Source of the DNA: Hahellaceae bacterium
GTDB taxonomy: Bacteria > Pseudomonadota > Gammaproteobacteria > Pseudomonadales > Oleiphilaceae
DNA length: 64,000 bases
Assembly: GCA_024234575.1 (NCBI GenBank)
Contig: JACKOB010000004.1
Coordinates: 1 to 64,000, forward strand
Reading direction: 5' to 3'
A program made the translations under genes and the position numbers. A model generated the notes under the pieces. That model was not told the origin of the DNA. It searched no databases and saw nothing but the letters and a program-made list of their open reading frames with translations. Shown in pieces: positions 1 to 9,208 of this stretch (within the stretch, counting starts at the first letter, position 1; each line of letters opens with the position of its first letter).

Positions 1-63
1 CTCTCTCAATAGGCAAAATGAAGCAGCAGAAATCAGCCCTTTTTTCGTTATTAAATTAGTGAC

Positions 64-88
64 GTTTGACTAATCTATAACGTCAAAC
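64..88. promoter_or_regulatory. Inverted repeat upstream of the first transporter gene
   Basis: GTTTGAC (64-70) and GTCAAAC (82-88) form a 7-bp inverted repeat with an 11-nt spacer, about 30 bp before the GTG start at 117. It could be an operator for the transporter. It could also be the hairpin of a terminator for a gene beyond the left edge, although no T-run follows. Function is not established. Confidence 0.3.
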
Positions 89-116
89 AGCTAAACTCGA
101 ATAATAGGAAAAAAGA

Positions 117-2339
117 GTGCTGAATATTTTTAAGAAAACTGAAACTGAGGAAACTGCCTTTCCCGAATCTCCCACTTTGTTTGGCACCTTTGGAGGTGTA
201 TTTACCCCCTGTGTGCTAACTATACTCGGCGTAATAATGTTTTTGCGTTTCGGTGAAGTTGTGGGTCAGTCGGGGATATGGTATGCCATTTTAATCATCT
301 TGTGTGCCAAGATGATTACGACCTTAACGACGCTTTCTCTGTCGGCGATCGCGACCAACGTTAGAATGAAGGGTGGTGGCGCTTATTTTTTAATCAGTCG
401 AAGTTTAGGGGCTGAGTTTGGTGCGGTGATTGGCATAGTATTTTTTTTAGCACAGGCCGTGTCTGTGGCAATGTATGTGATTGGTTTTACAGAAGCCTTT
501 AAAGACACCTTTCCAAATGTCGGTCTCTCTACCTTCGAAATTGCAACTATTGTCAACACCATTACCTTTCTTTGCGTTTACATTGGTGCCGGCTGGACTA
601 TTAAAGTTCAATACGGGATTTTTGTTTTGCTTTTGCTTGCCATCGGTGCTTTTTTTATCGGTGCCATAGGAGATGCATCATATGATAATTTTACAAGTAA
701 TATGACACCTTCCTATCGAGAAAACGACAACCTCTTTACCATGTTCGCTTTGTTCTTCCCTGCGGTCACGGGCATTATGGCTGGGGCCAATATGTCGGGT
801 GATTTAAAAGACCCAGGGAAATCCATTCCTTCTGGCACCTTGTGGGCAGTTTTGTTTACGGCAGCTATTTATGTGCTCATGGGCATTGCTTTGGCTGTCA
901 GTCGCACCCAAGAAGAATTGCTTGGAAATGCGATGATCGTGAAAGATATTTCTATTTCAGGTGTGCTTATTGTTGGTGGAGTGTTTGCAGCAACGCTATC
1001 TTCAGCGTTGGCTAGCATGATGGGAGCCCCCCGCATCCTACAGGCATTTTCTCGTGACAACATCTTACCCTCATTCCGCTATTTTTCGGTTGGTGCTGGC
1101 AAGTCTGATGAACCACGCCGAGCCACTGTACTTACCTTTGCCGTAGCGCAAATGGGCATCATGTTGGGTGATCTAAATGCTATTGCGCCTATCATCAGTA
1201 TGTTCTTCATGATCACCTACGGTACGCTGAATTTGGCCTGTTTTTACGAAGGTTGGGTAGGTAACCCATCTTACCGACCTCGTTTTCGTTTTGCGCATTG
1301 GTCAATTTCACTTCTCGGTGCTGTGAGCTGTTTATTGGTAATGTTTTTAATGAACCCTCTGTGGGCGGTTGTTTCCATTGTTCTCATGTTGGTGTTGTAT
1401 TGGGGGATTGCTTCACAAGAGGTATTTAGTCGCTGGGGTGATCTAAAAAGTGGGCGCGCATATGAAGCTGCTCGGCGTGCTTTGCTTACACTGGAAAAGC
1501 AAAGTTATCATCCCAAAAACTGGCGACCTTCTATTTTGGTGTTGAGTGGTTTACCCACGTCACGGCCTCATCTTGCGGAATATGGCCATTGGCTAGCCTC
1601 CGGTCAGGGTATTGTGTCAATCGGGCAAATTATTCCTGAAGGTGGCGCAAATACCATTGAACGCCGGCGCGAAGCAGAAAACCGTATACGCAAGTTCATC
1701 CGAGAAGAAGATTTGCAGGCTTTCCCTGTCGTAGTGACTGATTCCAGCATTAGTGCTGGCTTAAAAGCGATGTTGCAATCACATGGTTTAGGTGCATTCA
1801 GACCTAACACAGTCATGATGGGCACCACTACTGATAAAGAACGTTGGCCGCAGTTTTGCGAATCCCTCAGAATAGCTTCGAAAAAGAACCGTAGTATCTT
1901 ATTGTGTGATTGCGTGGAAGATCGGCAATCCTGGGTACCACCTGATGGAAGGATTGATATTTTATGGAAGGGTGAAAAGCATGGCGCCCTCATGCTTTTA
2001 TTGGCGCACTTACTTACACGTAACCCACAATGGCGTACCAGACAATTGCGTATTTTGGCCACTATTGCGCCTGGAAAACCTGGTGAGAAATATCAAAAAG
2101 GAATAAAAGATTTATTACACAGAGCGCGTATCAACGCCAGCGTGCATGTTTTCGAGAGTGAGAATGATGACATCACGCTTGCAAAACGCACTGGCAACAC
2201 GGCTGTGCTGTTTGTGCCTTTTGAGCCACCCGAGCCTGAAGAAGATGAAAAGTTCTTTGAGAAAATGTCGATGATCACGCGACTCACCCCGGACGTTATC
2301 ATGGTGTATAGCTCTGGAGGTGTTTGCTTCGAAGCATGA
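117..2339 (+). CDS. SLC12-like (cation-chloride cotransporter type) APC-superfamily transporter
   Basis: This is an integral membrane transporter of 740 residues. Residues about 20-435 hold roughly twelve hydrophobic segments. The first carries the TFGGVFTPCVLTILGVIMF signature typical of SLC12 and related amino-acid/polyamine/organocation permeases, followed by KGGGAYFLISRSLG. Residues about 440-740 form a long soluble cytoplasmic domain, as in eukaryotic Na-K-Cl cotransporters and their bacterial relatives. The start is GTG, preceded by an AGGAAAA-type ribosome site at about 106-112. It is monocistronic: a strong hairpin terminator follows and the next gene is convergent. The transported substrate (ions or amino acids) cannot be read from the sequence. 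Confidence 0.85.
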   Translation: MLNIFKKTETEETAFPESPTLFGTFGGVFTPCVLTILGVIMFLRFGEVVGQSGIWYAILIILCAKMITTLTTLSLSAIATNVRMKGGGAYFLISRSLGAEFGAVIGIVFFLAQAVSVAMYVIGFTEAFKDTFPNVGLSTFEIATIVNTITFLCVYIGAGWTIKVQYGIFVLLLLAIGAFFIGAIGDASYDNFTSNMTPSYRENDNLFTMFALFFPAVTGIMAGANMSGDLKDPGKSIPSGTLWAVLFTAAIYVLMGIALAVSRTQEELLGNAMIVKDISISGVLIVGGVFAATLSSALASMMGAPRILQAFSRDNILPSFRYFSVGAGKSDEPRRATVLTFAVAQMGIMLGDLNAIAPIISMFFMITYGTLNLACFYEGWVGNPSYRPRFRFAHWSISLLGAVSCLLVMFLMNPLWAVVSIVLMLVLYWGIASQEVFSRWGDLKSGRAYEAARRALLTLEKQSYHPKNWRPSILVLSGLPTSRPHLAEYGHWLASGQGIVSIGQIIPEGGANTIERRREAENRIRKFIREEDLQAFPVVVTDSSISAGLKAMLQSHGLGAFRPNTVMMGTTTDKERWPQFCESLRIASKKNRSILLCDCVEDRQSWVPPDGRIDILWKGEKHGALMLLLAHLLTRNPQWRTRQLRILATIAPGKPGEKYQKGIKDLLHRARINASVHVFESENDDITLAKRTGNTAVLFVPFEPPEPEEDEKFFEKMSMITRLTPDVIMVYSSGGVCFEA

Positions 2340-2353
2340 TTGTGTTTGCTCAT

Positions 2354-2396
2354 AAACAAAGCACCCACGCTTGTTTTAGCGTGGACGCTTTGTTTT
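2354..2396 (+). terminator. Strong, probably bidirectional terminator between convergent genes
   Basis: AAACAAAGC (2354-2362) pairs with GCTTTGTTT (2387-2395). Inside it CCACGC pairs with GCGTGG around an 8-nt loop. The + strand then runs into TTTTGT, and the left arm is A-rich, so it can also serve the minus strand. It lies between the transporter (+) and the DsbA-like gene (-). Confidence 0.8.
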
Positions 2397-2464
2397 GTGT
2401 AGTGCAGCCGCCGCACTATTCTTTATGATAAATACCGTTTTCCGCTGTCAGTCTGCTTTGCTAC

Positions 2465-3796
2465 TCATCCTGTTCGGAGAATGCATTTGGTTTCCAGTTC
2501 TTTGCGAATAGCATTTTCGATCATGCCAAACCTGTCTTGACCCCAGAAGTGGGTGTTGCCATAGCGAATGCTGGGAACTCCCCAGCAGCCCATTAAGAGC
2601 ATTTCATCCAGATTGTCTTGTGCCCAGTTTTGCCAGTGCCTGTCCGAAAGTTTTGATTTAGCGACCGACCAGTCCAGACCACAGCGAGTCACTATTTTTT
2701 TCAGTCCGGAATCTGTTTCTGCTCTGATGCCTTCAGCATTTACCCCGCGGGCAAAGCTCAACAAAAATTGATGTAGCTTATTTTCAGACTGCGCGTATTC
2801 AACCAGTGCATAGCACCTTTCTACGGCTGCTCCAAGTGGATCAGCGACAAATCCATAGGGGATGCCGAGTTTGCGTGCTTCACGCTTTGTATCGAGAAAT
2901 ATATACATTTTTTTCGTTTCTGGTACGTGCATGCCACGCATCATCATCGGTAAAACAGGCTTTATAACCAGAGGTATGTGATAGTACTTTGCTAGTTTTG
3001 TCGCTTGCTCTAAACCAATGTAAGAGTAAGGGCTTCGGGCGGACCAGTACAAAACCAGTGGTTGTTGGCTTATGCCTTGTTTGGCCGGAGTCTGGTTAGG
3101 CGGCCTTTGGCAGAATTGGGCATAGGTTTTGTTAAAGTGAATTTGCTCTCTCGGCTGACGCGCCAGACCTGTGTCGATTAGCCTGTTTTCAAGGTGGTCC
3201 AGCCGGTCAACCCCCCAATACCACTCACCTTCAAAATTAATCATCGCACCAAGATAGTGGCCCTTCTTTGCCAGTAATGTTTCATTTTGTGTCAGGTGAA
3301 GTGTGGCTTTTTGAGACGCAGCCATGTTTGGTGTCGGTGGTTGAGATTGAAACCAGAAGGTGTGCATCAGGTGGTCGGCTTTAGTTAAAAAGTCTGCATC
3401 GGTTTCTATGTTGACGAGTTCACAGGCCAATTGCTTAACAACGTGTTCGCCTTTGTTGGGCTGCTGGCTGTTTTTGGGAAAGTGAAATCCGTAAAGAGTT
3501 GCCAATTGGGCGGCATCATAGCGGGAATACTGACGCCACATTTCCATCTTTGGAAACATTTCCGGGTTAACATTTTGAAAAACATGATACCTGACGTTAA
3601 TAGAAAACCGGGGTATAAATTGCTTTAACGCTTGTACTAGCAGGTAGCTGTAGGGATCATCAGGTTTTAAAAAAATATCCAGGGTTGGTGTTTGCCGAAA
3701 CAACACTCGCTTAAGCGCAAAGGCTTTTCGTTTGGCAGACAGAAGTTGGTCGCTTGAAACGCATTTTGCGACATAAGGCATCAAGCTTTTTTTCAT
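2465..3796 (-). CDS. Tandem DsbA-family / 2-hydroxychromene-2-carboxylate isomerase-like protein
   Basis: The 443-residue protein contains two thioredoxin-fold domains of the DsbA/kappa-GST/HCCA-isomerase type in one chain. The first starts near residue 37 with LDIFLKPDDPYSYLL, and the second near residue 247 with LVLYWSARSPYSYIGLEQ. Each half ends in a WG-DR motif (YWGVDRLDHLE near 193-203; FWGQDRFGMIE near the C-terminus), the usual end of the family after the helical insertion. Neither domain has a CXXC dithiol; both have the PYSY signature of the isomerase/kappa-GST branch. A glutathione-dependent isomerase or transferase role is therefore likelier than disulfide exchange. No signal peptide is evident. 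The substrate is unknown, and single-domain family members are about 200 residues. Confidence 0.75.
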   Translation of the reverse strand: MKKSLMPYVAKCVSSDQLLSAKRKAFALKRVLFRQTPTLDIFLKPDDPYSYLLVQALKQFIPRFSINVRYHVFQNVNPEMFPKMEMWRQYSRYDAAQLATLYGFHFPKNSQQPNKGEHVVKQLACELVNIETDADFLTKADHLMHTFWFQSQPPTPNMAASQKATLHLTQNETLLAKKGHYLGAMINFEGEWYWGVDRLDHLENRLIDTGLARQPREQIHFNKTYAQFCQRPPNQTPAKQGISQQPLVLYWSARSPYSYIGLEQATKLAKYYHIPLVIKPVLPMMMRGMHVPETKKMYIFLDTKREARKLGIPYGFVADPLGAAVERCYALVEYAQSENKLHQFLLSFARGVNAEGIRAETDSGLKKIVTRCGLDWSVAKSKLSDRHWQNWAQDNLDEMLLMGCWGVPSIRYGNTHFWGQDRFGMIENAIRKELETKCILRTG

Positions 3797-3865
3797 TAGT
3801 CATTCCTGTTGCCTGTCTATTGCTTCGTGAGCTTTTATGTTTGGACGTGTAGAATAGCCTGAGTT

Positions 3866-4615
3866 GTGAAGATATTGAAGGTTGTAAGGGAGTTAGTTGT
3901 GTTTACAGGAGTTTTAAGGCTAGTAATGTTTTTGGGGATTGTTTGCTCTGTTGAGTTATCAGCCGATACCAATCGAGCACAATATGATATAGACAAAGCG
4001 CAGTTTGAGTTTGCCTTACAGCAGAAATCAATTTCATTATTTAACGAGTTCATACAGCAGCGCCCGGATACGGTGTGGATGGAGAATGCGCTTTATTACC
4101 GTGATAAATTGGCGCTCGACTTTGCTAAATCTGAAGGGACAGAAGAGGCACTCAATAATTTTTTAGAAGACTACCCGGGCAGTGCCTGGGTTGATAATGC
4201 TCTTTATCACAGAGATAAACTTGCTAGGCCAGGAAAGAATAATGCTTCGTTTGTAAACAGCCATGAAGCGGTCCCCATAGATACTAATTTAGAGTCTGAG
4301 GGTCGCAACCATCAACCGGCCGAACAAAGCTTGTCCACTGAACAGTTACGAGTGCAAAAAGCACTGGCGATTTACGAGCAGATCAATAAAGAGAAACGAT
4401 TAGCCTCGGTAAACGCAGAGAAAATCAGAAGGAAGGAAGAAAAAAAGAAACGTGATTGCATCGTGATGCATGATCGCTTACGCAGTTTTGACGAAAGAAA
4501 GCGGTGGTACAACCTCGACGATCAGGGGAACCGGGTTTACCTGTCAGACGAAGAGGTTAATCGTAGCAAATTAACTTATGGTGCCATGGTTGAGCGTAAA
4601 TGTGGTGGTGCTTAG
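3866..4615 (+). CDS. Exported protein with a tandem repeat, function unknown
   Basis: The 249-residue product begins with a hydrophobic signal-like segment (residues about 8-31, ending near ELSADT). Two degenerate repeats of about 45 residues follow, each an acidic segment ending in WxxNALYxRDKLA (near residues 70-85 and 110-125). The C-terminal half is highly charged and rich in Lys/Glu, with a likely coiled coil at about 170-200. The repeat resembles tetratricopeptide-like helical repeats, but I do not recognise a named family. Translation starts at GTG (3866) with a weak ribosome site. The gene diverges from the DsbA-like gene and stands alone. Confidence 0.6.
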   Translation: MKILKVVRELVVFTGVLRLVMFLGIVCSVELSADTNRAQYDIDKAQFEFALQQKSISLFNEFIQQRPDTVWMENALYYRDKLALDFAKSEGTEEALNNFLEDYPGSAWVDNALYHRDKLARPGKNNASFVNSHEAVPIDTNLESEGRNHQPAEQSLSTEQLRVQKALAIYEQINKEKRLASVNAEKIRRKEEKKKRDCIVMHDRLRSFDERKRWYNLDDQGNRVYLSDEEVNRSKLTYGAMVERKCGGA

Positions 4616-4773
4616 TTTGCTCCTTTGCTGGCTGGGTTGTAACTATTCTGCGGATTAGGTTGATAATGATCTGCTACCATGATAACTATTCTCATTCGAA
4701 AATGTTTTCGGTGCCATGGTGATTAGCTTTGGTGTTGAATGCCCTTAAATGTACCAGTGGACTGGAGTGCATC

Positions 4774-5886
4774 ATGCCCAACGAGTCAACCTCAGCTGAC
4801 ACGAGCCCAGCAGCGAACGCTGTGCTCGAGCAAAGATTACCCAACTCTTATTTCGAATTACTAAATTCACTCATCCGCAGCCCGAGCGTGGTCGGTTCGG
4901 AGCACTCATTTTTCAGAGTGTTACAGAGAGAGTTGGAAGAGCGCGGGGCTAAGGTTTCCTGGTACGAAGGGGTGTTGGTCGCGCAAGGGAACAAACCTGA
5001 CAGTTTAATGTTTTCTGCTCATATTGATCGGCATGGCTTGATGTGTACAGGGCCAAATGAGTTTCAGTATGCAGCGTTTGTAGCGGGAGCCCGCTCTGAC
5101 TTGCTAGGTAATTCTGTTGACGAACATTTGATGAAAAAGATCGTGAATCGTTTTGCTGCGGAGTCGGTATATGCCTATGAGCCGTGGTCCGGTGCCTATC
5201 GGGGGCGGGGTACTATTGAGCGTGCCTATATTTGCGAATTCCGTAATAACCTGATTTTCGAGCTTAACGGAATGCAGCACTTGGTTGCGGGTACGCCGGT
5301 TGCATTTAATGATAAATTAAAAGTTAACAACGGCGCGTTAGTTGGTCAATTAGACAATGTACTCACCGCCGCAGTGTTGGTGTATTTGTTTGAAAAGGGG
5401 TTTCAGGGCACTGCGTTTTTTACCGCCCAGGAAGAGGCCGGTAAGAGCTGGCGCTACTTGCTTGAATGGTTCAGGCGCTTTGGTGGCTCTACGAACCAGC
5501 TAATTGTGGTTGATACCAGCCCATACCCTAATTTGGATGCTGCCAAGCAACAGCATTTAATTTTAAGAAATAAAGATGCGAATGCTAAGTTCAATGTCTC
5601 TCTTACCGAGAAGCTACATGAGGTTTGCACGCAAAGTGGTTTTAGTGTTCAGTTTAAAGATCGTTATGTTGAAGAAATGAACGTTCAGGCAGCGGCCAGG
5701 GGGGAATCTCTTGGTTCACTTGGTTCTACCGAAATGGGGCGTATTATTAACGCATCTAACGGGCTTGTTGACGGTACAACGCTGCAAATTCCAACTTCTG
5801 GTTATCACACGTTGTCAGAGTCGGCGCCCTTGGCCTCCGTTGATGCTTTTATAAAAGTATTGATGAGTTTGGCGGACTTGAACTAA
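4774..5886 (+). CDS. M20/M42-type zinc peptidase-like protein
   Basis: This predicted cytoplasmic metallo-aminopeptidase or deacylase belongs to the M20/M28/M42 clan. The expected metal-ligand motifs appear in order: SAHIDRHGL, GQLDNVLTAAVL, FFTAQEEAGKSW (the Glu-Glu pair), VVDTSPYP, and a late His in TSGYHTLSES. I chose ATG 4774 (370 residues) over an upstream GTG at 4729 because a GGAG ribosome site sits at 4764-4767 and the extra 15 residues show no conservation signal. It lies 21 nt before ptsP on the same strand, so the two may be co-transcribed. Substrate is unknown. Confidence 0.65.
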   Translation: MPNESTSADTSPAANAVLEQRLPNSYFELLNSLIRSPSVVGSEHSFFRVLQRELEERGAKVSWYEGVLVAQGNKPDSLMFSAHIDRHGLMCTGPNEFQYAAFVAGARSDLLGNSVDEHLMKKIVNRFAAESVYAYEPWSGAYRGRGTIERAYICEFRNNLIFELNGMQHLVAGTPVAFNDKLKVNNGALVGQLDNVLTAAVLVYLFEKGFQGTAFFTAQEEAGKSWRYLLEWFRRFGGSTNQLIVVDTSPYPNLDAAKQQHLILRNKDANAKFNVSLTEKLHEVCTQSGFSVQFKDRYVEEMNVQAAARGESLGSLGSTEMGRIINASNGLVDGTTLQIPTSGYHTLSESAPLASVDAFIKVLMSLADLN

Positions 5887-5907
5887 AGGTAATGTGTGGG
5901 TGCGTAA

Positions 5908-8154
5908 ATGATGAAAAATGCCATCCTTGAATTGACCAAAATCGTCCAGGGTGTCGCTCTAATTGACAGTCCGGCCGATCAGGTAAAAAAAATTGTATCT
6001 TCGATCAGCCAGACGATTGGTGCTGACGTTTGCAGTTTGTATCGGCTGAATGATGCCAAGGATATGGTTTTGCTGGCCAGTCATGGCCTGGCGTCTGACA
6101 AGAACATCACCATTCCAGCCGGAAAGGGATTAGTTGGTGTGGTTGCTCAAAGCAGGCACTCACTCAATATTGCGGATGCGGCAAATCACCCGGATTATTT
6201 CTATGTAGAAGAGACTCAAGAGGAGGCGTTCTCTAGTTTTTGTGGGGTGCCGCTGGTTAAGCAGGGCCGAGTTATCGGGGTATTGGTGGTGCAAAGCCGC
6301 AGTGCCGAACAGTTAAGTGCCGAAAGTGAAGCTTTCCTGGTTACCCTGGCATCGCAACTGGCATTGATTGTTGGGGATATCCCCCTCGTTACAATTTTGG
6401 ATGATTCGATTAACCATCGTGTGATTGGGGTTAGAGGTGCGCCGGGTATTGGTATTGGTGTCGCAAAATTTTGTGATGCGGGCAGCCTGTCACGTGCCTC
6501 CGATGAAGGTTGCAACGACCCAGAGGCGGTCATTATCGAATGGCGAAACCTGTTGATTAAAGTACAAGCCGAAATTGGTGCTGAGAAATCCGCTCTGGGG
6601 ACGCAATTATCTGAAAGTGTCTCTGGCATCTTTGATGCCTACCAATTGCTATTAAGTGATCAATCGCTTATAGACCGTGTTGAGGGAGAAATTCGCGCCG
6701 GCCACGGTTTGGCCTATTCGCTAAAGATCAGTATCCAGTACTTTTGTGATTTGTTCCGTGCCATGGATGACCCTTATTTGAAGGCACGTTACGAAGATAT
6801 TCAGCACTTGGGCAATAAACTTTTTAACGTCTGGAGTGGTGCCAAGGTAAATGCGGCCCCGGCAGTACCTATCACCGAGCCTGTAGTATTGGTGGGAGCA
6901 CAGGTTAGTGTCTCAGATATAGCGAGTATTCCGGCCAAGTACCTTGCGGGGGTAGTCTGTTATGAGGGGGCGAGGCTGTCTCATACGGCGGTATTGTCCA
7001 ATGCGATTGGCATACCCGCAGTAATGGGGGTTGGTACCCTTAAAAAGCTTCACGCCAATGATCAGCTTGTGGTTGATGGTAATGAAGGGCAGATTATACA
7101 GCGACCCAGTGAGGCCGTTGTTGCCGAGTTTCGCCGCCTTATCGTGAAAGAAAAGTCACTTTCACTGCAATTAAAAGAGCTGCGTGATTTACCCGCGATG
7201 ACCACTGATGGGCAAACCGTAAGACTGTTGACCAACACCGGTTTGCTGGCAGACATCACCCCGGGCTTAAAAAGTGGTGCAGAGGGAATTGGTCTGTATC
7301 GTACCGAAATCCCATTTATGGTGCGAGAGAGCTTTCCGACAGAGGATGAGCAGGTGCAGGTATACCGGAAAGTCTTTGCGGCTTATCCGGGCCGGCCTGT
7401 ATACATGCGCACGTTAGATATCGGCGGAGACAAACAGCTGCCTTACTTCCCGATAACCGGCGAAGAGAACCCGGCCTTAGGCTGGCGAGGTATTCGTTTT
7501 TCGCTGGATAATGTGCAGTTGCTTATGACGCAGGTGCGGGCAATGATCCGTGCGGCAGACGGTAAAGACAACCTTCATGTCTTATTGCCCATGGTTTGTT
7601 CGACCGATGAAGTCACATTGTTTTCGGTGTTGCTTGACGATGCATGTGCCCAGCTTATTAGTGAGGGGATGGAGGTTAGTCGCCCAAAAATGGGGGTCAT
7701 GATTGAGGTTCCTGCCGCCATATCCATGCTACCGTTCTGGCAGGATAAAATAGATTTTATCTCGATAGGATCAAATGACCTTAGTCAGTATCTGTTAGCG
7801 ATGGATCGTAACAATGCCCGTGTATCCAAGCGTTATGATCATGTGCACCCGGCAGTCATTCATGAAATTTTTAGGATTGTACAGTCGGCTTCAACTGTCG
7901 GTTTGCCGGTGAGTGTTTGTGGTGAAATGGCTGCCGACCCGGTTGCCGTCATATTACTGATCGGTATGGGGGTGCGCAGTTTAAGCCTCAGTTCGGCCAA
8001 GCTGCCAAAAATCAAGTGGATGATTCGTGCTCTGTCGGTCGACCAGGCGCGGCGCGTGCTAAGTAAAGCCCTTACTTATGACGATGTTGAGCGCATAAGG
8101 CAATTGGGCAATAAAACCCTTATATCAATAGGGCTGGAAGAGCTGGCACATTAA
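5908..8154 (+). CDS. ptsP: PtsP, enzyme I-Ntr (PEP-protein phosphotransferase with GAF domain)
   Basis: PtsP is the first enzyme of the nitrogen phosphotransferase system. It autophosphorylates with PEP and passes phosphate to NPr and EIIA-Ntr, which signal nitrogen/carbon and potassium status. At 748 residues it has the family's length. An N-terminal GAF domain (about 1-160) is followed by the phosphohistidine domain with His359 in ARLSHTAVLSNAIG. The C-terminal PEP-binding barrel contains TEIPFMVRE, RTLDIGGDKQLPYFP, FISIGSNDLSQY and VCGEMAADP. In many proteobacteria ptsP follows rppH, but here it follows a peptidase-like gene. Two adjacent ATGs (5908 and 5911) could serve as start. Confidence 0.95.
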   Translation: MMKNAILELTKIVQGVALIDSPADQVKKIVSSISQTIGADVCSLYRLNDAKDMVLLASHGLASDKNITIPAGKGLVGVVAQSRHSLNIADAANHPDYFYVEETQEEAFSSFCGVPLVKQGRVIGVLVVQSRSAEQLSAESEAFLVTLASQLALIVGDIPLVTILDDSINHRVIGVRGAPGIGIGVAKFCDAGSLSRASDEGCNDPEAVIIEWRNLLIKVQAEIGAEKSALGTQLSESVSGIFDAYQLLLSDQSLIDRVEGEIRAGHGLAYSLKISIQYFCDLFRAMDDPYLKARYEDIQHLGNKLFNVWSGAKVNAAPAVPITEPVVLVGAQVSVSDIASIPAKYLAGVVCYEGARLSHTAVLSNAIGIPAVMGVGTLKKLHANDQLVVDGNEGQIIQRPSEAVVAEFRRLIVKEKSLSLQLKELRDLPAMTTDGQTVRLLTNTGLLADITPGLKSGAEGIGLYRTEIPFMVRESFPTEDEQVQVYRKVFAAYPGRPVYMRTLDIGGDKQLPYFPITGEENPALGWRGIRFSLDNVQLLMTQVRAMIRAADGKDNLHVLLPMVCSTDEVTLFSVLLDDACAQLISEGMEVSRPKMGVMIEVPAAISMLPFWQDKIDFISIGSNDLSQYLLAMDRNNARVSKRYDHVHPAVIHEIFRIVQSASTVGLPVSVCGEMAADPVAVILLIGMGVRSLSLSSAKLPKIKWMIRALSVDQARRVLSKALTYDDVERIRQLGNKTLISIGLEELAH

Positions 8155-8256
8155 AAATGGCCAGCGGTGCAGATTGACAGGCTGGCAAAAAAGCCTGTGC
8201 TGTAGCATTATGTCTCGCGATTAGTCGTCTGATGAATACAACTGGAGTGCGCTTAT

Positions 8257-9177
8257 ATGTTTTTTTCGATGCCCGCGGGCCAACTGGAAGTTCGTGTTCT
8301 TAATAAAGAATATGATGTCGTTCGTAGAACGATGAATCAGGTTTCTGGTCATAAAATAAAGCGCCCTAAATTTAGTGAAATACTCAAGCAAGTGCAAAAA
8401 AGAAGGCTTGAGCCACAGGGAACAATCTTCGTCATTGATTTTACCGGTGATACGCATGCGTCAGGCGTTCCGGCGCTCGCCAGGGAAATTACCGCCGTTC
8501 TTGAAACGGCAACCCCCGAAGATGAAGTTGTTGTTCGTCTTGAAAGCCCCGGCGGGGTTGTGCATGGTTATGGCCTGGCGACCGCACAACTTGAGCGAAT
8601 AAAGCAGGCTAATGTCAAATTAACGGTGTGTATCGATAAGGTTGCTGCTTCCGGCGGTTATATGATGGCTTGTGTTGCCGATAAAGTGGTTGCAGCCCCT
8701 TTAGCGATCGTCGGGTCAATTGGTGTTATCGCCGAATTGCCGAACATACACAAGTTGCTGAATCGCGCCGGTATAGAGTACGAGCAAATTGTCGCCGGCG
8801 CTTATAAACGCCCGCTGTCGATTTTTGCCGAAAACACCCCGGAGGGACGTGAGAAGTATCAGGAGCAAATTTCGCGAACGTTTGAGCTGTTTCGTCAGCA
8901 TGTGCAGAAGTATCGCTCGATTAAAGACTTCGACAAGGTCGCCGATGGTCATGTTTTTTATGGTCAGGAAGCCTTGGGTAAAAACCTTATCGATATGATT
9001 GAAACCAGTGAATCGTTGATTTCCCGGCTGACAAAGACCAATCGTGTGGTAGCTGTTAAATGGAATGAGCCTGTTAATATGATGCAGCGGTTGGGATTGG
9101 CCGCCAGTGTAGTAACCGAGGCTGTTGCGACTAAACTGTTGGCGATCACCGCACAGGAGCATCGCTTTATTCGCTAG
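8257..9177 (+). CDS. sohB: SohB-type S49 family serine peptidase without N-terminal membrane anchor
   Basis: This S49 peptidase resembles E. coli SohB, an inner-membrane signal-peptide-peptidase-like protein. Conserved blocks include RLESPGGVVHGYGLA, the nucleophile serine in VAASGGYMMACVADKVV, APLAIVGSIGVIAELPN, and the general-base lysine in AGAYKRPLSIF. The protein is 306 residues, against about 350 for E. coli SohB. The missing part is the N-terminal transmembrane helix. An in-frame stop at 8233-8235 rules out a longer reading frame, and a GGAG ribosome site (8244-8247) supports ATG 8257. It may act as a soluble cytoplasmic form or associate with the membrane by other means. Confidence 0.85.
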   Translation: MFFSMPAGQLEVRVLNKEYDVVRRTMNQVSGHKIKRPKFSEILKQVQKRRLEPQGTIFVIDFTGDTHASGVPALAREITAVLETATPEDEVVVRLESPGGVVHGYGLATAQLERIKQANVKLTVCIDKVAASGGYMMACVADKVVAAPLAIVGSIGVIAELPNIHKLLNRAGIEYEQIVAGAYKRPLSIFAENTPEGREKYQEQISRTFELFRQHVQKYRSIKDFDKVADGHVFYGQEALGKNLIDMIETSESLISRLTKTNRVVAVKWNEPVNMMQRLGLAASVVTEAVATKLLAITAQEHRFIR

Positions 9178-9208
9178 TTTTACAGAGAATAAAGGCAGTC
9201 GGCCAGTC

